Positions 39,892 to 50,948 of a DNA stretch of 64,000 bases are shown piece after piece; the first letter of the stretch is position 1; the number at the start of each line of letters is the position of its first letter. Below the pieces are notes generated by a model. It had not been told where the DNA came from. It saw nothing but the letters and a program-made list of their open reading frames with translations, and did not search any database. Made by a program: the position numbers and the translations under genes. Location of the stretch: assembly GCA_905182995.1 (NCBI GenBank), contig CAJJDP010000049.1, forward strand, positions 195,286-259,285. The letters run 5' to 3'. The stretch comes from Paramecium octaurelia (taxonomy: Eukaryota > Ciliophora > Oligohymenophorea > Peniculida > Parameciidae).

Positions 39892-39892
39892 N

Positions 39893-40837
39893 TAGTTCCT
39901 TGTTTAATAAAATTTCCAGCTTTTTTTAATTATCCAGAAACCAAGACAAAAATTTATAAGATACATAAATTTTCTATATTAGAGAAACCGATACTTGCCT
40001 ATCATGAAGTTTATTATTCTGAAATTCAATAATTTGAAAGAGATATTGAATAAAACGTATATGTTATTTTATTCAATTTAGAAACAAGATGGCAATTTTG
40101 ATATAAAATAACATTGTTTTACTGAGTAATAGTTAGAAAAGGCTCTAGATTGGATGATTTATTAAATTATTAGATTTAAAAGTTTTAGTTATGAATCCCT
40201 ATTTAAATCAATAGAGTTGATTTATTAATATTTAAGTAAGTCATAGCAGGTGGAATTTAAGGATTTAGAATTAATAAGCGGGTGCTGCATTTATTTATCA
40301 TCAAAAACAGTTGATTTAAATCCAATATATATTGATGATTTAATTAATGAAGTAAAATTGAAGTTAATATTTAGGTGTTAGAATGCAGATTTGACTATTA
40401 AGAAGTTTTGAGATAAGAGAAATTAATTTGCTAAGCACTTAATTACAATTTGCTTTGCATTTGTTCATTATAAATAGTTTATCGAATTATGCAGGAAATT
40501 AGTTCTAAAATGGAGTAGATGTATGATTCTGGAAAGATTGAGAATTTAAGGAAATAAATTTTGGATAATTTATTATTGATGGAATTTGGGAAAAAATTTC
40601 GTTAGATTTCTAAAGGCAATCGGGCAGTTAGTTGCATTTTATTAACAATGATTGAAAATAAGATAGATAAAAGTGTTGTAATAATTACATTATTATTTAA
40701 CGTGTTAAGCTGTTTTGGAGAGTGTAAATCATTTAGAAATGAACATAAATTGGATAGAGAGGAATGTAATTGAATTAAAGCAGTACATTGAGGAGAATAA
40801 AGATAGATATGGAAACAGGAACTATTTAATATATTGA
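39893..40837 (+). pseudogene. Duplicate 3' part of the cyclin gene (artefact)
   Basis: Repeats 38538-39482 and lacks the cyclin start codon. It is explained by the contig overlap and should not be counted as a paralogue. Confidence 0.9.
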
Positions 40838-41246
40838 GTTTATGCGCCAATTAATAAATATTATAATTTAAATTATGTCAGATCAATGCACCAAGGGCAC
40901 TAATTGGGGTGTGGTTTCCATTGATGATAAAAATTTATGCATGAAATATAATCAGAGCAACATAATCAAATTACCATTGAAAAAAGTTGTGAATTCGAAC
41001 ACTTAGAAGAATGATATCGTCCTGTAATTGAGTACAGATGATTATGGAGAAAAGTATATATATAATCATAATCTCTTAGTGATGACATGTTATGCGAAGT
41101 CAGATTTTTCATTCCTCCTCAAGAGTAGGTAAGTTACTTGAAATAAATTAGAAATTGAAACAAGAAAAGGACAAGAAAAAATAAGAAAATGAGGAAAATT
41201 AAAATAGCATGGAGGAAGAGGATGAAGGAGCAGATGAAGATGCTGA
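39893..41246. repeat. Direct repeat B, copy 2 (assembly overlap)
   Basis: Second copy of 38538-39891, offset 1355 bp. Its right end continues in frame into the rest of SSRP1, while its left end begins abruptly inside the cyclin gene. Confidence 0.95.
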
Positions 41247-42305
41247 ACCAACCTTTTAATAGAAATTACAAAATGAAATATTAACCAAAGCCAAAATTGG
41301 TTAAAGTAGCGCTGATTCCATTCTAACTATTCATGATGTTCCTTTAATTGTGCCAAGGTAATTATTTCATTTACTATCTTTAATAGAGGTAAATATACCA
41401 TGGATTTCTTTACAAAAGATATCAGATTTCATGGAAATACCTATCAATTTACAACTGATTATAAGGGAATCTCTAGATTCTTCTTGCTACCTATGCCTGA
41501 TGAGATTAACCTTTCTTTTGTAATTGGTTTGGAACATCCATTCAAATAAGGTTAGACTACATACAATTTTTTGGTTATGTAATTCAAGAAGGATTTTGAG
41601 AATGAAATTAAACTAAAATACAGTAGACAAAAGTTAGATGAAATTGGTTGGAAAGGAATAAAGGAAGAATATTCTGGGCCTCTCTATGATATTGTATGTG
41701 AAGTATTGGCTGAGATTACAGGAATCAAAGTTGTATCTCCCAAAAATTTCAAGAGCAAAAATGGACTATTTTGTTTGAGATGTTCTGTTGGTCCTCACTC
41801 AGGATTTCTATTTCCGTTAGAAAAATCATTAATTTATTTGTAAAAGCCTGTATTACATATCAAACATGAGGAAATTAAAGAGGTTATTTTCTAAAGAGTA
41901 ACTATAATTTTTATGCTAGATTGGTTCGACAAATTTAAATAAATTTTTTGACGTGAAAATTGTATACAAAAACTAAAATCAACTATTTTCAGGAATAGAA
42001 AGAGATGAACTTGACAACCTGACCTCATATTTCTAATAAAAGAAAATTGCTGTAAGAAAGCTTCAAGATGAGGTTCCTCATCTTCCATTAGATGATAGTG
42101 ATGATGAGGAAGATGACGATGATAGTAGATAAAAGAAGAAGAATGTATATGTCTCTAATAAATGTAATAGAAGACCAACATCGATCCCAACAATTTGGAT
42201 TCTGACGACGATGATGATGATTTCCATGCTGGAGAAGATGAAGAAGATGGCAGTGAAAGCGAAGAAAGTGATGAACCAGAAAGTAATTCCAGAAATTAAA
42301 AATGA
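40875..42305 (+). CDS. SSRP1: FACT complex subunit SSRP1/Pob3, lacking the N-terminal POB3_N domain
   Basis: 434 residues after five introns (41054-41079, 41129-41151, 41358-41386, 41898-41919, 42145-42170). The sequence begins at the SSRP1 motif TNWGVVSIDDKN, runs through EVRFFIPP, then the middle PH domains (RGKYTMDFFTKDIRFHGNTY, GISRFFLLPMPDEINLSFVIGL, FLVMQF, EYSGPLYDIVCEVL, GFLFPLEKSL), and ends in a strongly acidic tail of Asp/Glu runs. SSRP1 with Spt16 forms FACT, which moves H2A-H2B dimers during transcription and replication. The HMG box is absent, as in yeast Pob3. The usual first 100 residues, which pair with Spt16, are also missing: only 37 bp separate the ATG from the cyclin stop. 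The true upstream sequence is the same in both copies, so the overlap does not hide it. Confidence 0.92.
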
Positions 42306-42369
42306 TTATCCATTCATCAGATCATATTCTTTATATTCAATAACACATTCAAGTTTATTAAAACATATT

Positions 42370-42816
42370 TCAAATGTTTCTATATTATTGATCCTTCCTT
42401 TTCTTCCTGTAATCATATTGGCTATTATTTTATGTATAATAAGCATTGCAATTCTCTTCCTCAAATGAATTTTGGTTCATTTACATTTATGGTTGTTATT
42501 AAAAGTATTGGGGTAAGGGCTCCTCTAAAAAAGTAGTCTTCATTTTAAAAGCAGCAGGCTCAGAAGTCAATAAAGGATGCTTTGATATTTAATATCGGAC
42601 GCTGTTCTTCTCTAATATTTGTAATATTTCATCTCTTTTTTTTCTTACCCATTCCATCAGTCCATCCATTGATGGAAATGGTACGATTTGTAATAGGATA
42701 TCGTATTATCCTTAGAAATACGCTTATCTTTCAAGATTGGTAGCTGTCTTGTGGAAATTGGATAATGAACTTGTTGTTTTCTAGAATTGCTATTTTAGTC
42801 GTTCAAGAGAATTCAT
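42370..42816 (-). CDS. Small uncharacterised protein
   Basis: 148 residues, intronless, from MNSLERLKQQFQKTTSSL. Not recognised. The N-terminal third is helical; the middle has VPFPSMDGLMEWVRKKRDEILQ; the C-terminal 45 residues are rich in Gln, Asn and Tyr. The frame is open further upstream (SVEELSYKQYNNIAFELIQV), overlapping the next gene, so a longer start cannot be excluded. The ATG is 52 bp after the stop of the four-helix membrane protein on the same strand, and its 3' end faces SSRP1, 64 bp away. Confidence 0.72.
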
Positions 42817-42868
42817 AACTTAAATTAATTCAAATGCAATATTATTGTATTGTTTATATGATAATTCT

Positions 42869-43303
42869 TCAACTGATCGACCTTTGTCTCCATGAATTAA
42901 CCATTCCTTGTATGAAAACTCCTCCGATTGCAAAAAATGAAGCCACTTGATAATTGTAGCTGTCTCCTTCTTTAAATCCATATGAGAATGAGTCAAGTAT
43001 AAAAATTCCTGCAAATAAACAGACATAGCCTACTAATATCAATAAAGCTTAAGCATAAGTAAGTGCAGCCTATTTCAAAAATGGTTAAACCATTCCAATC
43101 AAAAATCCTACCAACATCAAGCAAAAGGCAGCAATTGAGAGACTCAAATAGCTTGAATATTTATCTGGGTCTGTTGTAGGTATGTTCGTAATCAATGAAG
43201 TAATTAAAATATGACTATCATCATTCTCCTTCAAGTATGAATAATATGCAAGATTGCAAACTATGACTAGCGACATGAATGTGTTACTCAACACTAATCT
43301 CAT
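42869..43303 (-). CDS. Small four-helix membrane protein
   Basis: 144 residues, intronless. Four hydrophobic segments are visible at about residues 3-24 (LVLSNTFMSLVIVCNLAYYSYL), 53-73 (SLSIAAFCLMLVGFLIG), 79-104 (ALLILVGYVCLFAGIFIL) and 119-137 (VASFFAIGGVFIQGMV). It has a charged loop after the first segment and a basic end (NSWRQRSIS). No family was recognised. The topology resembles tetraspan proteins, but the cysteine pattern of tetraspanins or claudins is missing. Confidence 0.75.
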
Positions 43304-43662
43304 CTTTATATCCCTAGATGTTTATTATAAATAACATACAATCCCATTCTAATGTTTTATTTTATTAAAAATATTACTAACATCAAAATTATGCTCAACC
43401 CTTAAGTAGAGACAATACACTTAATGGAAAAAAATTATAAATTCAATATCCCTACCTCTTTATCAGTCCATTCAGAATTTATATATTATAATATATTGCC
43501 TAATCTTTGAAATAAAGATATTCAATTTTATAGAATGTTATAATATCCATAATCCTTTAAAAAATTTCTAATAATAATATTTAATATTGCTATTTTTTAA
43601 TATAATTGTAGATTTAGTAATATAAATGTTTCTCATATTTAAATGAATGTAAATGATAAAAT
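43304..43662. other. Intergenic spacer, nothing recognised
   Basis: 359 bp of AT-rich DNA between two minus-strand genes. It must contain the promoter of the four-helix membrane protein and the 3' end of the B-box-like gene. Confidence 0.5.
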
Positions 43663-44503
43663 TCACTCTGTCTAATCATTCTATTTAGGTTAATATTATA
43701 TTCCGGACTAGCAATTTGATGCCAAAATTTGAGTTAGATCCTCCTTCCAATTGCTAATTGAAGTTGAAATCTATCCTATGCTGTCTGAATCATCATTATT
43801 TTGAATTTCGCTAAAGAAACCTTTGATTTATTTGCTTAATTTATGAAGTGTTTTTTCGATGTTTAAACAAATTTATTTATTAAATTCGACATAATCATTG
43901 AAAATTTATTATGATGAATTATGCCTCTCTTACAGATGACTAAGTTTTGGGCGAGGCTATATTATTTAAAATTAAAACCCATCTTTTGGGGTGATGGTCT
44001 CGATTGATGAAAACAACTATTTCACATCTTCCATTGCTTATTCTGATGTAGATATCTTATCAAGAATCTTTCCAATTTTTTGATAAGTTTCACATGTCTC
44101 TAAACTTCTAAAATTAGAGATTGACCTAAATATCTTTAAAAAAATACTCTTTTATTTAACTCAATAGATTATCAAAATTCCCATCAATAATTTACTTTAC
44201 CTATATTACCTCTTTTTCAAAGCTTTCTAAGATTTTGGATAGACTAAATATGAATAAATAGACTACTAACCAATATTTGTCATTCATTTCCTCATCGTCT
44301 GTCTTTTTTTTTTGATATTGCTATTTATACTCTATCAAAAACTTTTTTAAAGCTGTGACTCTGTGTCCTTCATGAAGTTCTAAGCATAAACAACATAAAA
44401 GTCTTTCTTATTTACAATTTTAGTCAATACAAATTGTATTTAGCCATTCATCTGTATGAGACTCCTTTTAACAATAATTATATGCTATTTAAACTTTTTA
44501 CAT
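43663..44503 (-). CDS. B-box-like zinc-finger coiled-coil protein
   Basis: 272 residues after a 22-nt intron (44126-44147). The first 55 residues form a Cys/His cluster (YCQKESH, ICIDQNCKQERLLCCLCLELHEGHRV) with B-box-like spacing, including the LC-CLC-HEGH signature that recurs in a large ciliate family. A helical, probably coiled-coil region follows (FLIEYKQQYQKKK, ISTSEQAMEDVKQLF, VEFNKQICLNIEKTL), then a Ser/Gln-rich end. B-boxes usually mediate protein interaction in TRIM-like proteins; no RING domain is present, so E3 ligase activity should not be assumed. A relative carrying a C-terminal WD or kinase domain is possible elsewhere in the genome, but none is present here. Confidence 0.82.
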
Positions 44504-44559
44504 ACTAATATATATAATAAGTGAAATATCATAAATAATAATTCATTAGTGCAATACTT

Positions 44560-45796
44560 TCACAATTTTATTTTTTCAAACTAAACCTTTTTTTTTTATG
44601 GACTGAAAATATAAACATTTTTGACTTTCTCCACTAATTTTTGATTTCTATTAGTTATAGATCTTTATGTTGCCGTCTCTTTTATATCTGGAAGATTAGA
44701 CAATGATTTAATATGGTTTAAATTTCTAGTAGTAAATGGAGTTTTCAATTTTATTGGAGATGAACTATCAGTTTCTGTGAGACTTTAAAGTTACTGATAT
44801 TACAATTAAACTTAGTCTATCATTTTTGATATTTTGTTAGCCTGAATACTTTGTTGACGTTCATTAACATAATTTTAGATAGATGTAAAAGTCTTTCTTT
44901 GATTTTTGCTCAAATTCAAGACAACTTTTGGTTAATCTTAATTTGTATCAGTTTATTGCTTCTTTTAAGTTCGTTTTGCAACTGGAGAATTGTTTAGAGA
45001 TTAAGAATATCTTTTTAATTCTTCCTGAAATTAAATATATTTTTCTGAATTCTACATGTTGTATACAAGTTCTTGAGACTCTCTCATTTAACCAATTTAT
45101 AACTCGAATTACCTTATAATATTAGTTGGAGATCTCTCTTCCTGCTTTAAAGGAGACTCGTCTAACTTTTGTAATTATGATGCTCCTAAATTACTTTGAG
45201 TTTTAATGTTGTTGGAATGTTTTATCAAAATGCTTGACATTCTTTTGAAGATTGATTTCTTTCTCATTTCATTCTTTCTTAAGGCTTTCTATTGAAGATG
45301 TTAGGCAACAAATGTAGTTGGATACAGAGTTGAGAGTCTGACCTAAAATTCATATTTAATAAAATTTACTAATTTATCACTAGCTCTCTCATATTCACTT
45401 CTTCTTCGAATTTTGAAAACGCCTTAAATGACATTTGCACTCTCTAGTTAACTTTTACTTTTATGCAATTTGTTGCAAAATTGCTTCATCCTTAAAACTC
45501 TTTAATAAGGAGTTCTAGTATTTAAAAGGGACGTTCTTTAAGGAGAAAAGAGATTTTCCTCGAAGACTCTGCCTTATTTATTGCAAATCTAAATAAACTT
45601 CAAATTTTCTATTGAACATAATGTGTCGGAGTTCTCAAAATTACATGACTACTTTACTATTTGAAATGAAAACTTCTTTACTTTTTGTTTGATGCTTACA
45701 AAGGGGAGATTCGACTTCGTTTCTCCTATCAATGATTTAATAATTGTCGGAGAGCTGATTTGGCACAAATCTTCTATTTTATTTTTATGATAACAT
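44560..45796 (-). CDS. Uncharacterised basic, Ser/Gln-rich coiled-coil protein
   Basis: 403 residues after a 25-nt intron (45657-45681) that links MLSQKQNRRFVPNQ to a long second exon. Without the intron the first frame stops after 53 codons. No known domain. The protein is strongly basic (RRRSEYERASDK, RKNEMRKKSIFKR), has many Ser/Thr-Pro sites (SPQRTSLLNTRTP, SPLK, SPTN, SSPIKLKTP, FSPQK) and short helices. This looks like a cytoskeletal or phospho-regulated protein, which is inference only. It is divergent from the coiled-coil gene at 45955. Confidence 0.75.
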
Positions 45797-45954
45797 AATT
45801 ATATTTATAAATTTAGATCTTTTTATTAAGTATCCAATAATTAAATCTTACACAATAGTTGTTCTACTCTAGATTACAATTTCAATTTCAAATAAGTGCA
45901 ATCTCATAATTATTCAACACAAAAATTGTTTTGCTTCACATTATATAAAAATTA

Positions 45955-46633
45955 ATGAAAAAATCACTTACTTTTTATACTGATTCTAAAAATAACTTTT
46001 CTTAGAAAATACATCTCGAAAGACATTAAAGAAACAAAAATAAAATTAATGAAGCCATATTGAAATTAGAAAATCCTTTTGACCCAAAATCAATTTCATA
46101 AGCATTAAAAGGTCTTGAAAATTAATTACAAAGAAGAACACTATTAGATAAAATTATATTAATTAGAGCCTAAAAACTAAAGATGTAAGAGCTGGAGAAG
46201 ATGAATCAAATGAAGGAAATGTTAACGAAAGTAACAAGAAAATTAACCTAAATAAAAAATTACCAAACTAAATTCTCTCGAGATCATGATGATTTTTAAA
46301 TTTTACAAGAAGAAAGAAACAAATTGAATAAATTTCAGTATGAAAATCTTGATTTTCAAATTTAAGAGGAGAAAAATCAATTAAGAAGGCTTTCTAGTTT
46401 AAGTTTTTTAACGAAAGACACTGACAAATGGAAGGTTAATCCATAATAAAATGCACTTTTGTAAAATTAATTTGTTCGGAGAAAAACTTAAAGAAACTCT
46501 TCATTAATCATTAATGCAGTTTAGAAGAGACAAATGTATTTATTCATTTATTCTTAGAAGCTCTCTTAAATCAGAACAGAATAGCACAGATTCCATGATT
46601 TTGTAAAATTGTTCATTATAATTCCACAAGTGA
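45955..46633 (+). CDS. Coiled-coil protein, uncharacterised
   Basis: 218 residues after a 22-nt intron (46536-46557). After a short basic start (MKKSLTFYTDSKN) the central part is one long coiled coil (LKGLENQLQRRTLLDKIIL, QKLKMQELEKMNQMKEML, LQEERNKLNKFQYENLDF). The C-terminal 50 residues are polar. Length and layout resemble ciliate basal-body or axonemal coiled-coil proteins, but nothing specific was recognised. Without the intron the frame gives a longer but less protein-like end. Confidence 0.78.
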
Positions 46634-46734
46634 CATTTTAAATGTAATATTTCTAAAGAATTTGTCTCTGAAAATTATAATGCTTCACTTTAGTAAGATT
46701 AAAAAAAATTAATTTATTTTTTTTTAATTTAAAA

Positions 46735-48070
46735 ATGATTCCTCCCTTCCCATCAAAAACCTATTTCTATCGCTATTTTGAGAAACCTGAAACAATACAC
46801 TTATCAGTTTTAATTAAAATTTTTTTATTTAAATTGATTTAAAAGGTACAAAACAAAATTGAAAAAATAACAAGTATGAATCATCCTCAATAATTATTAT
46901 TTTTGTATTGATAATTCTTTTATAAGGGCTGATTTTTCGCTTGAATTTTAGAATTCATCTTTGTGCTTCACTGCCCATTCATCCTTTAGAATTGTATGTC
47001 ACATAATAAGTTAATAAGCTATGATGCTATTTCTTAAAATTTATCAGGAGCTACAAAGTAACAACATCCTTTCTTATTTATTTATGGAAATACTCTACAA
47101 ACGATACCAATTATGTTTATTACAGAATGAGATTTTTTCCATGAAGTATAGTTTTCCAAAAATACCAAATCAAACAAATATCAACAAATATCAATTTTTC
47201 GCCCTCTATCTACGCTTTTAGAATAAAAATTCAAGAAGTTTTAAAAATTAAAATTTAGACCAAGTAGAATAAAAGAACATCCATGAAAATTCAATAATAA
47301 CAGAAAACTAAGAAACAAAAATTCATAAATACTTGAAAAATCAGATTCAATAAGTATTGAAAATGAAATTTAGTAGTAACTAGTGTTATTTTTAAATTCG
47401 TTTAAAAATTTGTTCGAAAAAGAAATAGTTTTAACCTTTTAAGTTAATGATGCAATTATAAATTATTTTTAAAATGGAGTATCTTTGTATAACTTGAAAA
47501 TTTACTTTGAATAAATGCTTTAAGGCTTTCTAAGAGGATTTTAGACATTATTTAATGCATTTAAAGTACTTTAGTGCAAGAAAGAAGTCAATAAATTTAA
47601 AAAAGAGTTTAGGAGCAGGTAGGGTAGCAATAATAAAATCAGAAGCTGAGGCAGGATTCATATTAATTGATTCACAATCAGTATTCTAAAAGTAGCAAGC
47701 TATTGATGAACTCCTGTTGATATAAAATGATAATATAATCACAGATTTTTCAAATTACCCTACCAACTTTCATTTCCAAAAATTATAATTTTACAACTAC
47801 TTTGTAATATTATAATGTGAAGAATTGATTAATTACATAATTACATATAAGAATGATAATTTACAGATAATATTTATTAAAATAAAGATTTATTCTCTTA
47901 AAATGAGTTGTTTTTTTAAGATTGATAATTTTCTAAACTATCTTTATAAATCTTTTCATTTTAAGATTTATTACAAATGTATATTCATACAAAGCACTTG
48001 TGGAAATTTATATTTTTAATACTTAATAAGACATCCTATCAAAAGTATGTTTTTTCTCACACTTTTTTGA
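46735..48070 (+). CDS. Uncharacterised gene, exon structure partly unresolved
   Basis: The ATG at 46735 starts MIPPFPSKTYFYRYFEKPETIH. A 22-nt intron (about 46909-46930, ending AAG) leads to a frame with KIYQELQSNNILSYLFMEIL, SFPKIPNQTNINKYQFFALYLRFQ. A further exon in another frame (LNSFKNLFEKEIVLTFQVND, YFQNGVSLYNLKIYFEQM, FLRGFQTLFNAFK) looks clearly coding. Another 22-nt intron near 47562-47583 then leads to LKKSLGAGRVAIIKSEAEAG and on to TGA. The junction between the second and third pieces (about 47260-47340) could not be solved. No domain was identified with confidence; the AGFILIDSQ segment is faintly PAS-like. The last two thirds lie in duplicated DNA. Confidence 0.5.
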
Positions 48071-48503
48071 TTCCTTTTTAGAGCGATTTTAAATTATAGT
48101 CTTAATATTATTTAATCTATTAATTATAAATTTTCTAATTGTAAATCAATATTCATCTTCAATTATTAAGAAATCTATACTTTCGTACTCCATGTCTTAT
48201 CTTTCTATTCCCTAAAAAGAATTCTTTACTTCGTTCAATAATCAAACAAGGTTGTTACAAGACATTAACGAAAAAATACGTACAAAATAAAATAAAATTG
48301 ACTATACAATTGGAGGATGGTGAAGGCTTAAAGTGAATTTAGTAATTTAAATAATAATATAAGCAAACTGTATGATATTATGGCGGTCAATTTCAGAATA
48401 AAATAACTAATCGATTTCTCCTATAAGTATATTTTTTTTTATTTTTTGCTCTATAAATAAGTCATAATTAATAGAAAATTTTTTACATAAAATAGAAGAA
48501 AAT
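47211..48503. repeat. Direct repeat C, copy 1 (assembly overlap)
   Basis: 1293 bp repeated at 48505-49797 with no difference seen, separated only by the N at 48504. Confidence 0.95.
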
Positions 48504-48504
48504 N

Positions 48505-49797
48505 TACGCTTTTAGAATAAAAATTCAAGAAGTTTTAAAAATTAAAATTTAGACCAAGTAGAATAAAAGAACATCCATGAAAATTCAATAATAACAGAAA
48601 ACTAAGAAACAAAAATTCATAAATACTTGAAAAATCAGATTCAATAAGTATTGAAAATGAAATTTAGTAGTAACTAGTGTTATTTTTAAATTCGTTTAAA
48701 AATTTGTTCGAAAAAGAAATAGTTTTAACCTTTTAAGTTAATGATGCAATTATAAATTATTTTTAAAATGGAGTATCTTTGTATAACTTGAAAATTTACT
48801 TTGAATAAATGCTTTAAGGCTTTCTAAGAGGATTTTAGACATTATTTAATGCATTTAAAGTACTTTAGTGCAAGAAAGAAGTCAATAAATTTAAAAAAGA
48901 GTTTAGGAGCAGGTAGGGTAGCAATAATAAAATCAGAAGCTGAGGCAGGATTCATATTAATTGATTCACAATCAGTATTCTAAAAGTAGCAAGCTATTGA
49001 TGAACTCCTGTTGATATAAAATGATAATATAATCACAGATTTTTCAAATTACCCTACCAACTTTCATTTCCAAAAATTATAATTTTACAACTACTTTGTA
49101 ATATTATAATGTGAAGAATTGATTAATTACATAATTACATATAAGAATGATAATTTACAGATAATATTTATTAAAATAAAGATTTATTCTCTTAAAATGA
49201 GTTGTTTTTTTAAGATTGATAATTTTCTAAACTATCTTTATAAATCTTTTCATTTTAAGATTTATTACAAATGTATATTCATACAAAGCACTTGTGGAAA
49301 TTTATATTTTTAATACTTAATAAGACATCCTATCAAAAGTATGTTTTTTCTCACACTTTTTTGATTCCTTTTTAGAGCGATTTTAAATTATAGTCTTAAT
49401 ATTATTTAATCTATTAATTATAAATTTTCTAATTGTAAATCAATATTCATCTTCAATTATTAAGAAATCTATACTTTCGTACTCCATGTCTTATCTTTCT
49501 ATTCCCTAAAAAGAATTCTTTACTTCGTTCAATAATCAAACAAGGTTGTTACAAGACATTAACGAAAAAATACGTACAAAATAAAATAAAATTGACTATA
49601 CAATTGGAGGATGGTGAAGGCTTAAAGTGAATTTAGTAATTTAAATAATAATATAAGCAAACTGTATGATATTATGGCGGTCAATTTCAGAATAAAATAA
49701 CTAATCGATTTCTCCTATAAGTATATTTTTTTTTATTTTTTGCTCTATAAATAAGTCATAATTAATAGAAAATTTTTTACATAAAATAGAAGAAAAT
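48505..49797. repeat. Direct repeat C, copy 2 (assembly overlap)
   Basis: Second copy of 47211-48503, offset 1294 bp. Contains the same coding pieces as the end of the gene at 46735 (ending near 49364) and must not be read as another gene. Its right flank is the genuine continuation of the sequence. Confidence 0.95.
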
Positions 49798-50332
49798 ATA
49801 TTAAATTAATATATCTAGTTTCTATTATAATTAATTAGGTGATGAAAGGTTGTTACTTAATATGAAATAATTTGAATGGAAAAAATTATAAATGAAAATG
49901 AAAAATAATATACATAGGATTTATATTATATAAAGATAGTTTAATTGAAAAATTATATGTTATAATATAAAATATGTAAATGTAATTTAAAAGTAAAAGT
50001 ATAAATTTTCTGAATATTTATCCTCATTTTTTGAATAAGATCTAGCTAAATTTATTCAAAAGAATTTTTTAAATCGCTTTTGAATAAATTGTTGTCGCTT
50101 TCAATTTTCAACAGCATCATTAACAAAATATCTATTTTTAAAAACAAGAATGTTTACTAAAAAATTGATTTCTGGCTTCTTACTTTTATTGAATTTGAAG
50201 TTGTCTTTACTTATATTTTCAAGAAATTTTTTGATTAGAAAATGCTTATTATTCGTTGATAAATGGTGGATTATTAAAAAAATATTAATTTATAAGCATT
50301 TGACGTCATCTCAGGTGACATAATTAAAAATA
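49365..50332. other. AT-rich intergenic region upstream of the C39-like peptidase
   Basis: Just under 1 kb between the end of the duplicated gene copy and the peptidase start. No gene was recognised. It contains a perfect 14-bp inverted repeat (50049-50090) and, 25 bp before the peptidase ATG, the 8-bp palindrome TGACGTCA (50301-50308). Confidence 0.5.
50049..50090. repeat. Perfect inverted repeat, 14-bp arms, 14-nt loop
   Basis: Arms AATTTATTCAAAAG (50049-50062) and CTTTTGAATAAATT (50077-50090) are exact reverse complements and could form a hairpin. It lies about 240 bp before the peptidase gene, in non-coding DNA. Function unknown; short inverted repeats are not rare in DNA this AT-rich, but 14 exact pairs including several G-C pairs is notable. 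Confidence 0.7.
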
Positions 50333-50892
50333 ATGAAATAGGTGATTAGTGTATTGTTGATTATTGCCGTCGCTCATGCGAGATCATATACATTATACAA
50401 ACAGTGTGATGCAACTTGGGGCAAGGATTAATTAGGCACAAGCTCAAATACCATTTGTTCAGCTGGTTGTTTAATTTCATCAGTTGCTATGATGTTACAT
50501 ACTTATGGTGTGACAACTGATGGAACAACAACTCCAAGAACAATGAATACTTGGTTGAAGAAGAATGGCGGATATGCTTCTGGGGACTTATTTGTTTGGG
50601 GTTCAATTGACAAACTTGGATTCCATTATCAAGGAAAATTCACAGCTGCATAAGCTAAAAGTATTTAATAATATAATAAAAAGGCAAATTTGATGCTGGA
50701 TAACACGTTATCTTGTGTGTCAACAGTGGTGGACATTATGTTTTGATGACATCATATTCCGGTGACACCTTCAACGTTAATGATCCAGGATATTCCAAGA
50801 CTAGCTATCCAGCAAGCGGTGTTACAAATGCAGCTACCTATACTCATAGCAAAATCACCTATTTCAAGAATCATGTTTTAAATTTGGAATGA
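50333..50892 (+). CDS. Secreted C39-like (papain-fold) peptidase family protein
   Basis: 178 residues after a 23-nt intron (50661-50683, ending AAG). MKQVISVLLIIAVAHARS is a clear signal peptide. The mature protein begins YKQCDATWGKDQLG, the Q-x-D-x-x-W start typical of Peptidase_C39_2 proteins, followed by ICSAGCLISSVAMML with the candidate catalytic Cys and SGGHYVLMTSYSGD with the candidate His; NDPGY matches the family end. Such proteins are common in bacteria as secreted or surface cysteine hydrolases. In a bacterivorous ciliate a digestive or anti-bacterial role is plausible but unproven. Codons are GC-richer than in neighbours, which fits either high expression or a transferred bacterial origin; the small intron shows it is at home in this genome. 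Confidence 0.83.
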
Positions 50893-50948
50893 TTCTATTA
50901 AAATAAAAGTGATAAAGATATAAATATTTTGATATTATGTAATATTGA

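Noticed and set aside
42211-42468. Plus-strand ORF with a hydrophobic end
   Set aside because: It overlaps the last SSRP1 exon in another frame and the 3' end of the minus-strand gene at 42370-42816.
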